Below, piece after piece: positions 24,295 to 33,280 of a stretch of 64,000 nt of DNA. The notes under the pieces were generated by a model. It worked only from the letters and a program-made list of their open reading frames with translations. It did not search any database and was not told where the DNA came from. The stretch covers positions 4,712,001-4,776,000 of the forward strand of contig NZ_LT629690.1 in NCBI RefSeq assembly GCF_900102185.1, read 5' to 3'. Position numbers and translations under genes: made by a program. The stretch is from Terriglobus roseus (GTDB lineage: Bacteria > Acidobacteriota > Terriglobia > Terriglobales > Acidobacteriaceae). Within the stretch, counting starts at the first letter, position 1. Every line of letters begins with the position of its first letter.

Positions 24295-26754
24295 ATGTTG
24301 GCTTCAAAATTGTCCAAGCCAGAGAACAAGACTCCCGAGACTTCAAGCAAGAGGCCAGGGTTGGGCGGTTCGACGCTGGCAACGCGTGGATTCGACCGTG
24401 GTCAAGCGGGGTTTCCTCAACGAGAGATCAGAAATCAGGCAGCGCTGCGACGTTCGGTGCAGCAGGCTTCGCACACCGATCAAGAGATCAGCCCAGAGAA
24501 CGCGTCGATCTCAAACGAGCGGCACGGCCTTTCGCTCGCCTTCCGCAACATCCCTGTATTTCCACCTGAAGACGCAAGCCAGCCACAGCCACCTTTCTTG
24601 TCCCGTCCAGTGCAGTTCGCAGGCGTCCAGAGAAAACTTGAAGTTGGAGCAGTGGACGATCCGTTGGAGCATGAAGCCGATCGCATGGCTGCGCACGTGA
24701 TGCGGTTGCCGAGCACAGCATCCGTGACGCCTCCCACAGGGATGGCTGGCGGAATTTCAGCATTGCGGCGCAAGTCCACCGGTCCGCGAGATTCGAGTCT
24801 TAGCTCATCGCCCAATGATTCAGGAGCGACTGCCCCGCCTATCGTGCACGAAGTACTGCGTTCGCCTGGTCACCCTCTCGATCGCAAGACTCGGAGCTTT
24901 ATGGAGGAGCGTTTCGCCAGTGACTTCAGTGATGTCCGCGTTCACGTTGATTCGCAGGCGGCGCAGTCCGCGGCGGCGGTACGTGCGCGTGCTTACACGG
25001 TGGGAAACAACGTTGTGTTTGGCGCGGGCAACTTCGCACCGGCCAGCCACGAGGGCAAGCGCCTGATTGCCCATGAACTGACTCATGTTCTGCAGCAGGG
25101 CGCGACAGTGCTACGTCGTGATCCGGAAAAAGATCCACAACCTTTGAAACCCTCTACGGATGCGAGCGAATTCCATGCTGACGAGGTAAAGGGCAATAAA
25201 CGTACCTACTACCGAGGTGAGTATCGGGAGGTGCCAGATGGAAAGGGAGGAGTTGATAGAGAGGAAGTCTATTGGGTGAAATTCAACGTCGACGAGAAAG
25301 GGGTGATGACGGCAAGCGTCCGCACCGTCAACTCCGACAAGTCCTATCGCAGCCCACAATTGCGGTTCAAAGATGAGTTCAACAAGGCTCTGGAGACCTT
25401 CAAGAAAAACGGCGTCGAAGTGAAGGAGTTTGAAGGCGACTGGAGCTACATGTCCCCGGACGAGGCCTCTGACAATCTGCGGATATACCAGCAGGGGGTC
25501 AAGGGAGGAGATACAGAGAAGGACGCCGCCAGCAATACACCCACTGGCAGGGTCGTTACCAAGGCCGGATTCAAGATTGTGGATGTGAGGAATGACCCGG
25601 AGCCACAGCCTCACCTGAAAGACGAGAAAACCAGCTTCCCACGTGTGAGGGCGAGGTTTGTCCGAACGACAGACCAAGCGCCGGATGGGCCGTCCGGAGG
25701 CGGAGGTGGTGGTGGATCTACGCAGGGCGGGAAGACGACCCCGCAGGTAAAAGGACAGGGCGGAGCCAGTGCTCCCACCGAAACCGACGTTGAGCCCGCG
25801 GGTGGAGGCACAGGCGTATCCCCGAAGGTAAAGAGTCAAGGTGGAGTCAGTACGGGAGCTGATGTTGAACCCGGTGTCACAGGGAAAACCGGTGGAACCG
25901 CAGGAAAAAGCACAGGGCAGGCTCCATCGTCCGGTCGCTTCGGCGGCGTCGGTACCCTGGCGCTCCACTTTGGCATAGGCGCCGCGGCTGCAGTCGCCGA
26001 TGCTATTGGTGCCTACTTCAAGGCGAAGTTCGATGCAAAGAGCGCACAGAAACAGACAGAGGCCTTCCTGGCAATCGCGACAAACAAGATCAATGCGAAC
26101 CCTGACGAAGCGGTGAAGAAGATGCTGGCGAATCCCGAAGCCACGGTCTATGCATGGATTCATCTCGACAATTCAACGATCTCAAGCCTCGGCCCCGACG
26201 CATTATCGGGCGACCCCACCCTGCACACCTCTTCTCCCCTATTGGATCTGGGACCGATTGAATATGTGACTGGGCCGGTCGTTCCGGAATTGGCCACTTC
26301 GGTGCCCAAAATCGGTGGCGGAGGGCTTGCTCCCACTGTGACGCGCACCTTCATTATCGATGTTCCTCTGGCGACGCCACCTCTTGAGGAATTGATCGCC
26401 TACGCGAAAAAACGCAGTATGCCCCTGGACGATGTGTACGTCTATGCTTTGAATAAATTTCAAGCGGCCGCATCGGCGAACGTAGCCGTGCTGGAGACCC
26501 GTGTGCAACTCTTGCAGACCCGGCAAGGCAACGACGACACCTGGAAGAAGTTCGACGCGGAGTATAAGAAGGCCGAAAAAGCCCATGACGTTAAGCGGCA
26601 GGTGGCCATCTTGCAGACACTCACTTCCATTGATCAATCACAGCTATCCATCTCGGCCCAGCTCAACAACCTGGAAAAAGCGGCGCAACAGTCCGGCGAG
26701 AAAGTGGACTATTGGGAGCGCATGGTGAATCTACTCAAGCCAACTACGCCGTGA
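24295..26754 (+). CDS. DUF4157 multi-domain protein, candidate contractile-injection cargo/toxin
   Basis: An 819-residue protein. Residues 1-110 are disordered; 122-132 is the DPLEHEADRMA signature; ~183-269 is DUF4157, ending in the metalloprotease-like LIAHELTHVLQQ (HELTH at 260-264). A basic/charged domain follows (~290-405, TYYRGEYREVPDGKGG ... WSYMSPDEASDNL). A Gly-rich linker (463-548) has an internal repeat (VKGQGG/VKSQGG, DVEP twice). A short hydrophobic patch (GIGAAAAVADAIGAYF) precedes a helical C-terminus of ~240 residues. DUF4157 is known as a leader domain on extracellular contractile injection system and polymorphic toxin cargo. No signal peptide and no injection-system genes are nearby. 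GGGGGTAAGAG precedes the ATG. Confidence 0.8.
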   Translation: MLASKLSKPENKTPETSSKRPGLGGSTLATRGFDRGQAGFPQREIRNQAALRRSVQQASHTDQEISPENASISNERHGLSLAFRNIPVFPPEDASQPQPPFLSRPVQFAGVQRKLEVGAVDDPLEHEADRMAAHVMRLPSTASVTPPTGMAGGISALRRKSTGPRDSSLSSSPNDSGATAPPIVHEVLRSPGHPLDRKTRSFMEERFASDFSDVRVHVDSQAAQSAAAVRARAYTVGNNVVFGAGNFAPASHEGKRLIAHELTHVLQQGATVLRRDPEKDPQPLKPSTDASEFHADEVKGNKRTYYRGEYREVPDGKGGVDREEVYWVKFNVDEKGVMTASVRTVNSDKSYRSPQLRFKDEFNKALETFKKNGVEVKEFEGDWSYMSPDEASDNLRIYQQGVKGGDTEKDAASNTPTGRVVTKAGFKIVDVRNDPEPQPHLKDEKTSFPRVRARFVRTTDQAPDGPSGGGGGGGSTQGGKTTPQVKGQGGASAPTETDVEPAGGGTGVSPKVKSQGGVSTGADVEPGVTGKTGGTAGKSTGQAPSSGRFGGVGTLALHFGIGAAAAVADAIGAYFKAKFDAKSAQKQTEAFLAIATNKINANPDEAVKKMLANPEATVYAWIHLDNSTISSLGPDALSGDPTLHTSSPLLDLGPIEYVTGPVVPELATSVPKIGGGGLAPTVTRTFIIDVPLATPPLEELIAYAKKRSMPLDDVYVYALNKFQAAASANVAVLETRVQLLQTRQGNDDTWKKFDAEYKKAEKAHDVKRQVAILQTLTSIDQSQLSISAQLNNLEKAAQQSGEKVDYWERMVNLLKPTTP

Positions 26755-26785
26755 TCGCGAGCTGCGTTGCACGACGATTCGCGCT

Positions 26786-28060
26786 CTACGAAATTGCGGC
26801 TTCGATTTGTTGGAGCTTTTTGGTTAGTAGTTCCTGTTCGCGCTGGTTTTGGGTGAGGGTTAGGGCGCGTTGGATTTCTTCTTTTGCTTCTTTGAGGCGG
26901 CCCATCTTCATGAGGAAGTCGCCGCGGACGCTGGGGAAGAGATGGTAGTTGGCTAGTGCGGTGTCGCTGGTGAGTTTGATTGTGTTGTCGAGTGCTTCGA
27001 GGCCTGCGGCTGGGCCTTGCGCCATGCTGACGGCTACGGCTCGATTGAGCGCGACGATGGGGGATGGGTTGATTTGCATCAGCGCGTCGTAGAGAAGGAC
27101 GATGCGTTCCCAGTCCGTTTCTTCCGTGGTGCGAGCTTGTGCGTGGCATGCGGCGATGGCGGCTTGCAGAGCGTAGGTTCTTGCACCTCCACCTAGCTTT
27201 TGCGCTTGTGTGAGGGCGTTTAAGCCGCGGTGGATTTGGGCGTGATCCCAGAGGGCTCGGTTCTGATCGGGTAACAGGATGGCTTCGCCGTTTTTGTCTC
27301 GGCGTGCTGCGGTGCGTGAGGCCTGCAGTTCCATGAGTGCGAGAAGGGCGTGGGCTTCTGACTCGTTGGGCAGGAGCTGTGTGAGGATACGCGTGATGCG
27401 CAGAGCTTCTTCGCAGAGTGAGGAGCGCATCCACTCGTCGCCTGAGGTGGCGGCGTAGCCCTCGTTGAAGATGAGATAGACGACGAGGAGGACGGATTCG
27501 ACGCGCTGATGTAACTCGTCGCCGCGTGGTGTTTCGTAAGGGACGTGCGCTTCGGTGAGTGTTTTCTTGGCGCGAACGATGCGTTGTGCGAGTGTCTTTT
27601 CCGGCACGAGGAAGGCGCGCGCAATCTCTGGTGTGGTGAGTCCGCCGATGAGACGCAGTGTGAGTGCGATGCGGCCTTCTACGGCGAGTACCGGATGACA
27701 TGCGGTGAAGATGAGGCGCAGGACGTCATCTTCAATGACCTGATCGAGTGCGTGGTCCATGGCATCTGCCAGGCGTTGCTGTTGCCATTCGAGTTCGCGC
27801 GCGATCTCTTCGTGTTTCTGCATGAGCATGCGGCCACGGCGGAGCGAGTCGATGGCGCGTCGTTTGGCTGCGGTCATGAGCCATGCTGCGGGATTTTCGG
27901 GGATGCCTTCTTCTGTCCACACTTCGAGTGCGGTGATGAGGGCGTCTTGCGCGAGTTCTTCTGCGACGCCTATGTCGCGCGTGACGCGGGCGATGGCCGC
28001 GATGAGGCGTGTGGATTCCATCCTCCACACAGCCTCGATCGATTTGCGGACGTCGTTCAT
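26786..28060 (-). CDS. RNA polymerase sigma factor of the ECF42 group
   Basis: A 424-residue sigma-70 family protein. Region 2 is at residues ~15-80 (AEELAQDALITALEVW, WLMTAAKRRAIDSLRR) and region 4 at ~120-175 (LRLIGGLTTPEIARAFLVPEKTLAQRI). A long C-terminal extension of ~240 residues with TPR-like helices (VALNRAVAVSMAQGPAAGLEAL) is typical of ECF42, which lacks an anti-sigma factor and is instead linked to DGPF proteins. Two such proteins lie directly upstream. It starts 3 nt after the preceding stop. The C-terminal extension is thought to control activity. Confidence 0.9.
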   Translation of the reverse strand: MNDVRKSIEAVWRMESTRLIAAIARVTRDIGVAEELAQDALITALEVWTEEGIPENPAAWLMTAAKRRAIDSLRRGRMLMQKHEEIARELEWQQQRLADAMDHALDQVIEDDVLRLIFTACHPVLAVEGRIALTLRLIGGLTTPEIARAFLVPEKTLAQRIVRAKKTLTEAHVPYETPRGDELHQRVESVLLVVYLIFNEGYAATSGDEWMRSSLCEEALRITRILTQLLPNESEAHALLALMELQASRTAARRDKNGEAILLPDQNRALWDHAQIHRGLNALTQAQKLGGGARTYALQAAIAACHAQARTTEETDWERIVLLYDALMQINPSPIVALNRAVAVSMAQGPAAGLEALDNTIKLTSDTALANYHLFPSVRGDFLMKMGRLKEAKEEIQRALTLTQNQREQELLTKKLQQIEAAIS

Positions 28061-28063
28061 GGT

Positions 28064-28480
28064 TTACCGAGTGTTGTTCTTGAGTTGGTCGAAGCCTTCT
28101 GCGGCCTTCTGGACGTCTTCGGGGAAGTCGGCCATTTCCTGAATCTGGCGTACTTCAATGATTCCGTTCTCGTCGAAGGGCGCGCGCTTGGCCCACTCGA
28201 TGGCTTCTTCGCGAGAGCGCACCTGAATGATCCAGTAGCCACCGATGACTTCTTTGGCTTCTGCAAAGGGGCCGTCGGTGACGGTGGGTTTGCCTGTGTT
28301 GTCGAAAGAGACGCGTGCGCCGGTGGATGGCGGCAGAAGGCCATCAAGTCCGAGGAGGACGCCTGCCTTTTGCAGTGCCTTGTTGTACTCCATCATTTTG
28401 GCTACGGCTTCGGCGGAGGGTGCAGAGTCGGGTGGTGCGGATTCGTAGCCTTTGGGAATGACGATCATCATGAAACGCAT
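28064..28480 (-). CDS. YCII/DGPF-domain protein 1
   Basis: A 138-residue YCII-fold protein starting MRFMMIVIPKGYES and carrying the DGPF signature in TVTDGPFAEAKEVIGGYW. These proteins are the habitual neighbours of ECF42 sigma factors, with unknown biochemical function. It is the third gene of a four-gene minus-strand operon, 3 nt before the sigma gene. Confidence 0.88.
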   Translation of the reverse strand: MRFMMIVIPKGYESAPPDSAPSAEAVAKMMEYNKALQKAGVLLGLDGLLPPSTGARVSFDNTGKPTVTDGPFAEAKEVIGGYWIIQVRSREEAIEWAKRAPFDENGIIEVRQIQEMADFPEDVQKAAEGFDQLKNNTR

Positions 28481-28493
28481 TTTGAATTACTCC

Positions 28494-29063
28494 TTATTTC
28501 AGATTTTGTAGAGGGCCGCCGAACTTGTAGGTGTTGACGACGATGCCGGAGGAGAGGGCGGTTGAGTTTTCAAGATGGAATGAGCGTGCGGGAGTTCCAT
28601 CTGCGAAGAGGCGTTTGCCGGTGCCGAGCAGGACGGGGTTAACGAGGAGGACGAGTTCGTCTGCGAGTCCATGCTCGATGAGTTGCGAGGTGAGTGTGGA
28701 GCTGCCGCAGACGATGAGGTCTGCGCCGTCTGTGGCCTTGATGCGGCGGACGCCTTCGATGAGATCGTTGACGGCTTCGAAGGGACCCCATGCGAGGCTG
28801 TCCGGGGTGTGGGTGACGATGTATTTCGTTGCAGCGTTCAGGCGGTCGGCCATGGGGCTGCTGGGCGCTTTGGGCCAGTAACCGGACCATTGGTCGTAGG
28901 TGGTACGGCCGAGGATGAGGTCGAAGTTTTCGCCGTACATGGCGGTGACTGTGGCGAATCCTTCGGGGGTGCGGTAGGGGCCAGTCCAGTCGCCGTAGGT
29001 GCCGCCAGCGGCTTCAATGACGCCGTCGATGGAGATGTGTTCGAAGATTCTGAGCTTTCTCAT
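28494..29063 (-). CDS. Dihydrofolate reductase-like (RibD C-terminal) protein
   Basis: A 189-residue protein with the RibD-C/DHFR fold: MRKLRIFEHISIDGVI, DLILGRTTYDQWSGYWP and the C-terminal NPVLLGTGKRLF. Such proteins bind NADPH; the substrate is unknown, and it is not a housekeeping DHFR. ATG 29063 was chosen as the family N-terminus, with GAGG 7 nt upstream; the frame extends further but overlaps the gene before. It lies between two YCII genes in the ECF42 operon. Confidence 0.87.
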   Translation of the reverse strand: MRKLRIFEHISIDGVIEAAGGTYGDWTGPYRTPEGFATVTAMYGENFDLILGRTTYDQWSGYWPKAPSSPMADRLNAATKYIVTHTPDSLAWGPFEAVNDLIEGVRRIKATDGADLIVCGSSTLTSQLIEHGLADELVLLVNPVLLGTGKRLFADGTPARSFHLENSTALSSGIVVNTYKFGGPLQNLK

Positions 29064-29079
29064 TTGGGGGCCTCGGGGG

Positions 29080-29445
29080 TTAGTTGGATTTTCTTTGCGG
29101 GCGGATTCTGAGGAACTCGCGTACTTCAACGGGGACGCGGCAGGCGACGACGGCTTTGCGTGCCCAGGTGAGAGCTTCGTCCATGTCGGCGCATTCGAGA
29201 ATCCAGAAGCCGCCGATGTATTCCTTGGCTTCGAGATAAGGACCGTCTGTGACGGTCACGTTGCCATTGGCTTGTTTGCGCAGCGATTTTGCGTGGTCCG
29301 TCGATTCGAGGCCACCAGCGAAGAAGCGGGCGCCTGCGGCGTCCATCTGCTGGTTTAGCTCGCTGATGTCGCGGATCATGTCGTCGCCTTCCAGCGAGGG
29401 GTCGTAGTTGTTGGGGTGCTGCACTGCAACGAGGAATTGCGGCAT
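29080..29445 (-). CDS. YCII/DGPF-domain protein 2
   Basis: A 121-residue paralogue of the protein at 28064-28480, with TVTDGPYLEAKEYIGGFW (DGPF changed to DGPY). It is the first gene of the ECF42 operon. The 230 bp between it and the divergent DUF1080 gene holds the promoters of both directions. Confidence 0.87.
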   Translation of the reverse strand: MPQFLVAVQHPNNYDPSLEGDDMIRDISELNQQMDAAGARFFAGGLESTDHAKSLRKQANGNVTVTDGPYLEAKEYIGGFWILECADMDEALTWARKAVVACRVPVEVREFLRIRPQRKSN

Positions 29446-29638
29446 GGACTGCTCCTTAAGAATTCTGGCGGGCGGTTTTGCCCGCTATTACTAACTCGAC
29501 GAACGGCGGAAACGGGATTCGACACGGTTCCGGAAATTATTTTTGATGCGAGTGGGCGGCTTCTCCGGGTGCTTCGGGAGAAGGTTATCTGGTTGGCTGA
29601 AGGAGGCGCGTCATTTTGCAAGGTGTTCAACAAACCAC

Positions 29639-29669
29639 GTGACAGGCGTAGGGCGGGAAAGGTTACACT
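29639..29669 (+). promoter_or_regulatory. Candidate promoter placing DUF1080 start at the 5' mRNA end
   Basis: GTGACA (29639-29644) and TACACT (29664-29669) are separated by 19 nt. The GTG start lies 7 nt after the -10 box, so the transcript would have almost no leader. Confidence 0.4.
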
Positions 29670-29676
29670 CGAACCC

Positions 29677-30642
29677 GTGAAAACCAAGATTCTCTTTGCC
29701 TCTCTGTTGGCTGCCGCGCTCGCCTCGACTGTCTCTGCGCAAGACTCCAAAGCATTCCTGGGTCGCTGGGACATGACGGTAACGCCTGCCAACGGTAAGC
29801 CGTACGCCCAATGGATTGAGCTGACCGATAACGGCGGCAAGCTGGAAGGCAAGTATCAGCCGCGCGGTGGCGCATGGCACCCGATTTCAGATGCCAATGT
29901 GGATGGCAACAAGCTGGTGCTGGGTGTGGAACCTGCTGGCCGAGGCCCGGCGGTGACGTGGGAACTGACGTCGCCCAGTGCAGGAAAGCTGACGGGTGTG
30001 GAGAAGCGTGGCGGGGAATCCGATGGCTCGTCGCTGGCCGGTGTGACGGCCCCGAAGCTGGATCGTCCGATGCCGAAGAAGTGGACGAAGCCGCGTCCGC
30101 TGTTCAACGGCAAGGACCTGACCGGTTGGGAACCCATCGGTATGGTGGCGAACAACAAGTGGGTGGCTCGTGATGGCGAGCTGGTGAATGACAACCCGGA
30201 AGTTCCGGGACAGCGCATTCCTCCTGCGGCAAACATCAAGACGACCGAGAAGTTCCAGGACTTCAAGTTGCACATTGAAGTGAACTGCCCGGAAGGCGGC
30301 AACAGCGGTATCTATCTGCGTGGTCGTTATGAACTGCAGGTGGGCACGGAAGGCGGCAAGCAGCCGACGCACGAGATGGGCGCGATCTATAGCTGGTATC
30401 CGCCGCCAGCAGGTTCGGAGCTGGGCCTGGGTAAGTGGACAACCTACGACGTTACGTTTGTTGGTCGCCATGTGACGGTGTATCGCGATGGCAAGCTGTA
30501 TCACGACAACGTGGAGATTCCGGGACCGACCGGCGGCGCACTGGACAGCAATGAAGCTGAGCCGGGACCGTTCTTCCTGCAGGGCGATCACCACGGCGTG
30601 ATTCAGTATCGGAACATTACGATCTCTGAACCGGCGAAGTAA
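29677..30642 (+). CDS. Secreted DUF1080 (3-keto-disaccharide hydrolase-like) protein
   Basis: A 321-residue protein with signal peptide (KTKILFASLLAAALASTVSAQ). Residues ~25-130 form a lipocalin-like beta region; residues ~140-318 are the DUF1080 laminin-G/concanavalin-like jelly roll (LFNGKDLTGWEPIG, CPEGGNSGIYLRGRYELQV, FFLQGDHHGVIQYRNI). DUF1080 enzymes cleave glycosidic bonds, some acting on 3-keto-glycosides. GTG 29677 is set by the signal peptide; no good ribosome site is seen. Confidence 0.88.
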   Translation: MKTKILFASLLAAALASTVSAQDSKAFLGRWDMTVTPANGKPYAQWIELTDNGGKLEGKYQPRGGAWHPISDANVDGNKLVLGVEPAGRGPAVTWELTSPSAGKLTGVEKRGGESDGSSLAGVTAPKLDRPMPKKWTKPRPLFNGKDLTGWEPIGMVANNKWVARDGELVNDNPEVPGQRIPPAANIKTTEKFQDFKLHIEVNCPEGGNSGIYLRGRYELQVGTEGGKQPTHEMGAIYSWYPPPAGSELGLGKWTTYDVTFVGRHVTVYRDGKLYHDNVEIPGPTGGALDSNEAEPGPFFLQGDHHGVIQYRNITISEPAK

Positions 30643-30661
30643 CTCTAGCTTTTGGAATGAC

Positions 30662-30702
30662 GATGCCCGGCCGCTTCATGAGCAGCCGGGCATCTTTGTT
30701 TT
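30662..30702 (+). terminator. Terminator after DUF1080 gene
   Basis: A 10-bp stem GATGCCCGGC/GCCGGGCATC, 13-nt loop, and TTTGTTTTTG tail, 19 nt after the stop. Confidence 0.85.
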
Positions 30703-30806
30703 TGGGACGGTGCATGCAGTTCGTGATTTGATTGTTGTTCTAAATTCACGGAACTGTTGTGCGCGTTCTGGACAATCGAAATGTCTGCACGTTCGAGGAG
30801 TGTTTC

Positions 30807-31877
30807 ATGATTCGCAAATCTGTTCGTTGTTTCGCTGCCCTTCTTCTTTGCGCTATTGCCGGTGGTGCGCAGGCGCAAAAGGCTGACCTGAATTTTCTGA
30901 ATAACAACCAGCCGGTGCTGGATGCGCATAACTGCTATCCGTATGAGGGGCATTGGAACAATCGCGTGTATCGCGCGCTGTCTTCGGGGTTCCCGGTTTC
31001 GATTGAGCAGGATCTTGCGTGGTATGTGGATCCGGGTACGGGCAAGGGACGTGTTGTGGTGTCGCATACGCCGAAGCCGAGTGGGCAGGAGCCAACGTTG
31101 CGCGATTACTTCTTTGAGCAGGTGCGTCCGACGATTGAGAAGGCCATCAAGGAAAATAAGAAGGACACGTGGCCTGTCGTGGTGTTGCACTTTGACTTCA
31201 AGGACAATCAGCCAGCGCTGTTGCATGCTGTGTGGGATTTGTTGAATGAGTATCAGCCTTGGCTTTCGACTGCAGTGCAGACAAACGATCCGCACACGCT
31301 CTCGAAGATTGAGCGCAGGCCAATTCTGGCCATTACAGAAGATAACGATGAGCAGGCGAAGGTGTTCAACGATGCTGTGCCGGTTGGTGGCAAGCTGTTG
31401 ATCTTTGGTTCTGCGCATTCGGTGGAGGCACCTGCGGGGATGAAGGGGGCGGAGCGCGCGCATTGGGTGGCCACTGCCGCGCCGGAAGCGATGCTGGTGG
31501 ACCGTCCGACAAATTATCGGCGCTGGTCGAATAACTCGTGGGCTGCGGTGGAAGAAGGTGGTCAGCACAAGGCTGGCGATTGGACTGCTGCAGATCAGGC
31601 ACGGTTGAAGGCGTTGGTGGACCATGCGCATACGCTTGGCTATTGGATTCGCTTCTACACGATCGATGGATTCGATCCCGCTGAGCCGAACGAGAAGAAC
31701 GGCTGGGGGCAGGGTTATAACTTCGGATCGCTGGATGCAGGTGTGCGGCGCATGAAGGGTGCGATTGCGGCTGGCGTGAACTTCATTGCGACGGATCAGT
31801 ATGAAGTGCTGGCTCCGCTGTTGAAGCAGAACTCGCAGTCGCTGCGTCCTACTGCGACGAGTTTCTCCGCGAAGTAA
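30807..31877 (+). CDS. Secreted PI-PLC/GDPD-like phosphodiesterase
   Basis: A 356-residue TIM-barrel phosphodiesterase with signal peptide (SVRCFAALLLCAIAGGAQAQ). The pattern LDAHNCYPYEGHWNN, SIEQDLAW, VVVSHTPK, VVLHFDFKDN and the C-terminal GVNFIATDQYE match PLC-like phosphodiesterases (catalytic His in DAHN and SHT). It should cleave phosphodiesters such as glycerophospho- or inositol lipids in the periplasm. GAGGAG lies 7 nt before the ATG. Confidence 0.82.
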   Translation: MIRKSVRCFAALLLCAIAGGAQAQKADLNFLNNNQPVLDAHNCYPYEGHWNNRVYRALSSGFPVSIEQDLAWYVDPGTGKGRVVVSHTPKPSGQEPTLRDYFFEQVRPTIEKAIKENKKDTWPVVVLHFDFKDNQPALLHAVWDLLNEYQPWLSTAVQTNDPHTLSKIERRPILAITEDNDEQAKVFNDAVPVGGKLLIFGSAHSVEAPAGMKGAERAHWVATAAPEAMLVDRPTNYRRWSNNSWAAVEEGGQHKAGDWTAADQARLKALVDHAHTLGYWIRFYTIDGFDPAEPNEKNGWGQGYNFGSLDAGVRRMKGAIAAGVNFIATDQYEVLAPLLKQNSQSLRPTATSFSAK

Positions 31878-31954
31878 GTGGCTATCAGCCGGACAGGTTT
31901 CTACTGTCCGGCTTGCACGATTGTGTTTGAACGCTGCTCTGAAAGATTCTGCAA

Positions 31955-33259
31955 ATGTATTGGAAACGTATTGCGTCGCTTTTGATTGCAGCATCGTGCG
32001 TTACTCTTGCTGCCGTTGCACAAACGCAGACTATGTCTGCGGATGATGAGTTGCGCGGGGTTATCGTTCTTCTGCGGCATGGAGTGCGTGCACCGATTGA
32101 GAGCGAGATTCGTGCGAGTTCTTATAACGCGCAGCCTTGGCCGGCGTGGCCCGTTGAGCAAGGTGTTCTTACGCCGCATGGGACGAAGGCGCTGAACCTG
32201 TTGGGTGAGTGGTATCGCGCGCGGTATGCTTCGTTGTTGGAAGGATCATCGTGCGATAAGCGCGGTATCTATGCGGAGGCGAATACTTCGCAGCGCACGA
32301 TTGCTTCTGCGCACGCGATGTTGGATGGGCTTGCGCCGGGCTGTGATGTTACGGTGCATCAGGCACCTAAAGGAAAGCGCAATCGTTTGTTCACGGGAGC
32401 CAGTGGTACCGCGGTAAATCAGCAGCAGCTTACGGATGCCGTTGATGGACGCATGGCGAATAATCCTGACTGGTATGTGCATGCGTTCGCTGTGCCGATG
32501 GCGTTGATGTATCACGTGATGCATGACTGCACTGTGTTGGATAAAGATTGCGATGCCAACACGCCGGACTTTCGCACGGTACGCGTGAAGGATGGCAAGG
32601 CGATGCCGCGCAATGCGCGCGAAGAAAATCCGGTGACGTTGGGTGCGGATTTTGCCGAGCACTTTCTGTTGGAGTACACGGAAGGCATGCGGATGGAGCA
32701 GGTGGGATGGGGGCGCATTACGCGTGCCGATCTTGATCAGTTGATGGAGATGAACACTCGCTATCACGACTTCATGTTGCGCACTCCGTATTCGACACAG
32801 GTGGTGGCATCGAATTTGGCGGATCGTATTCGCGCAACGATTGAGGCTACCGCTTCAGGCAAAGCTGTTCCGCGCGAGCTTGGTGTGGCGGCGGATCGTT
32901 TCATTTTGCTGGATGGGCATGATGGCAATCTGAGCTGGCTTGGTGGTCTGTTGCGGATGGATTGGGTGTTGAAGGATCAGACTTTCAACGCGACGCCGCC
33001 GGGTGGTGGCTTTGTGTTTGAGGTGCATCACAGCCGCTCGACGGGGAAGAATACGGTGCAGATTTCGTATGTGAGTCAGACGTTGGATCAGATGCGTTAT
33101 CTACAGCCTTTGACGGAGCAGAATGGGCCTTCCATTGCTCCTGTCTTTGTGCCGGGATGCAGTGGGCCAGCACCTGCGTATGCGTGTTCTGTCGAGGATT
33201 TTTCGCGAGTGGTGGGTGCGGCGATTGATACCAATTTCTTAGAAGCAAATGATCGATAG
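31955..33259 (+). CDS. Secreted histidine acid phosphatase (phytase-like)
   Basis: A 434-residue protein with signal peptide (ASLLIAASCVTLAAVAQ). RHGVRAP at residues 41-47 carries the phospho-accepting His and H322-D323 (DGHDGN) supplies the proton donor, as in 4-phytases and glucose-1-phosphatases. Cys residues are spread as in disulphide-bonded periplasmic members. It follows the phosphodiesterase by 77 nt; together the two could strip phosphate from organic esters. Confidence 0.88.
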   Translation: MYWKRIASLLIAASCVTLAAVAQTQTMSADDELRGVIVLLRHGVRAPIESEIRASSYNAQPWPAWPVEQGVLTPHGTKALNLLGEWYRARYASLLEGSSCDKRGIYAEANTSQRTIASAHAMLDGLAPGCDVTVHQAPKGKRNRLFTGASGTAVNQQQLTDAVDGRMANNPDWYVHAFAVPMALMYHVMHDCTVLDKDCDANTPDFRTVRVKDGKAMPRNAREENPVTLGADFAEHFLLEYTEGMRMEQVGWGRITRADLDQLMEMNTRYHDFMLRTPYSTQVVASNLADRIRATIEATASGKAVPRELGVAADRFILLDGHDGNLSWLGGLLRMDWVLKDQTFNATPPGGGFVFEVHHSRSTGKNTVQISYVSQTLDQMRYLQPLTEQNGPSIAPVFVPGCSGPAPAYACSVEDFSRVVGAAIDTNFLEANDR

Positions 33260-33280
33260 TGGGTGTAGGCTCAACGCACG

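Noticed and set aside
29416-29676. N-terminal extension of the DUF1080 frame back to 29416
   Set aside because: The extension lacks conserved sequence, and the signal peptide begins at GTG 29677.
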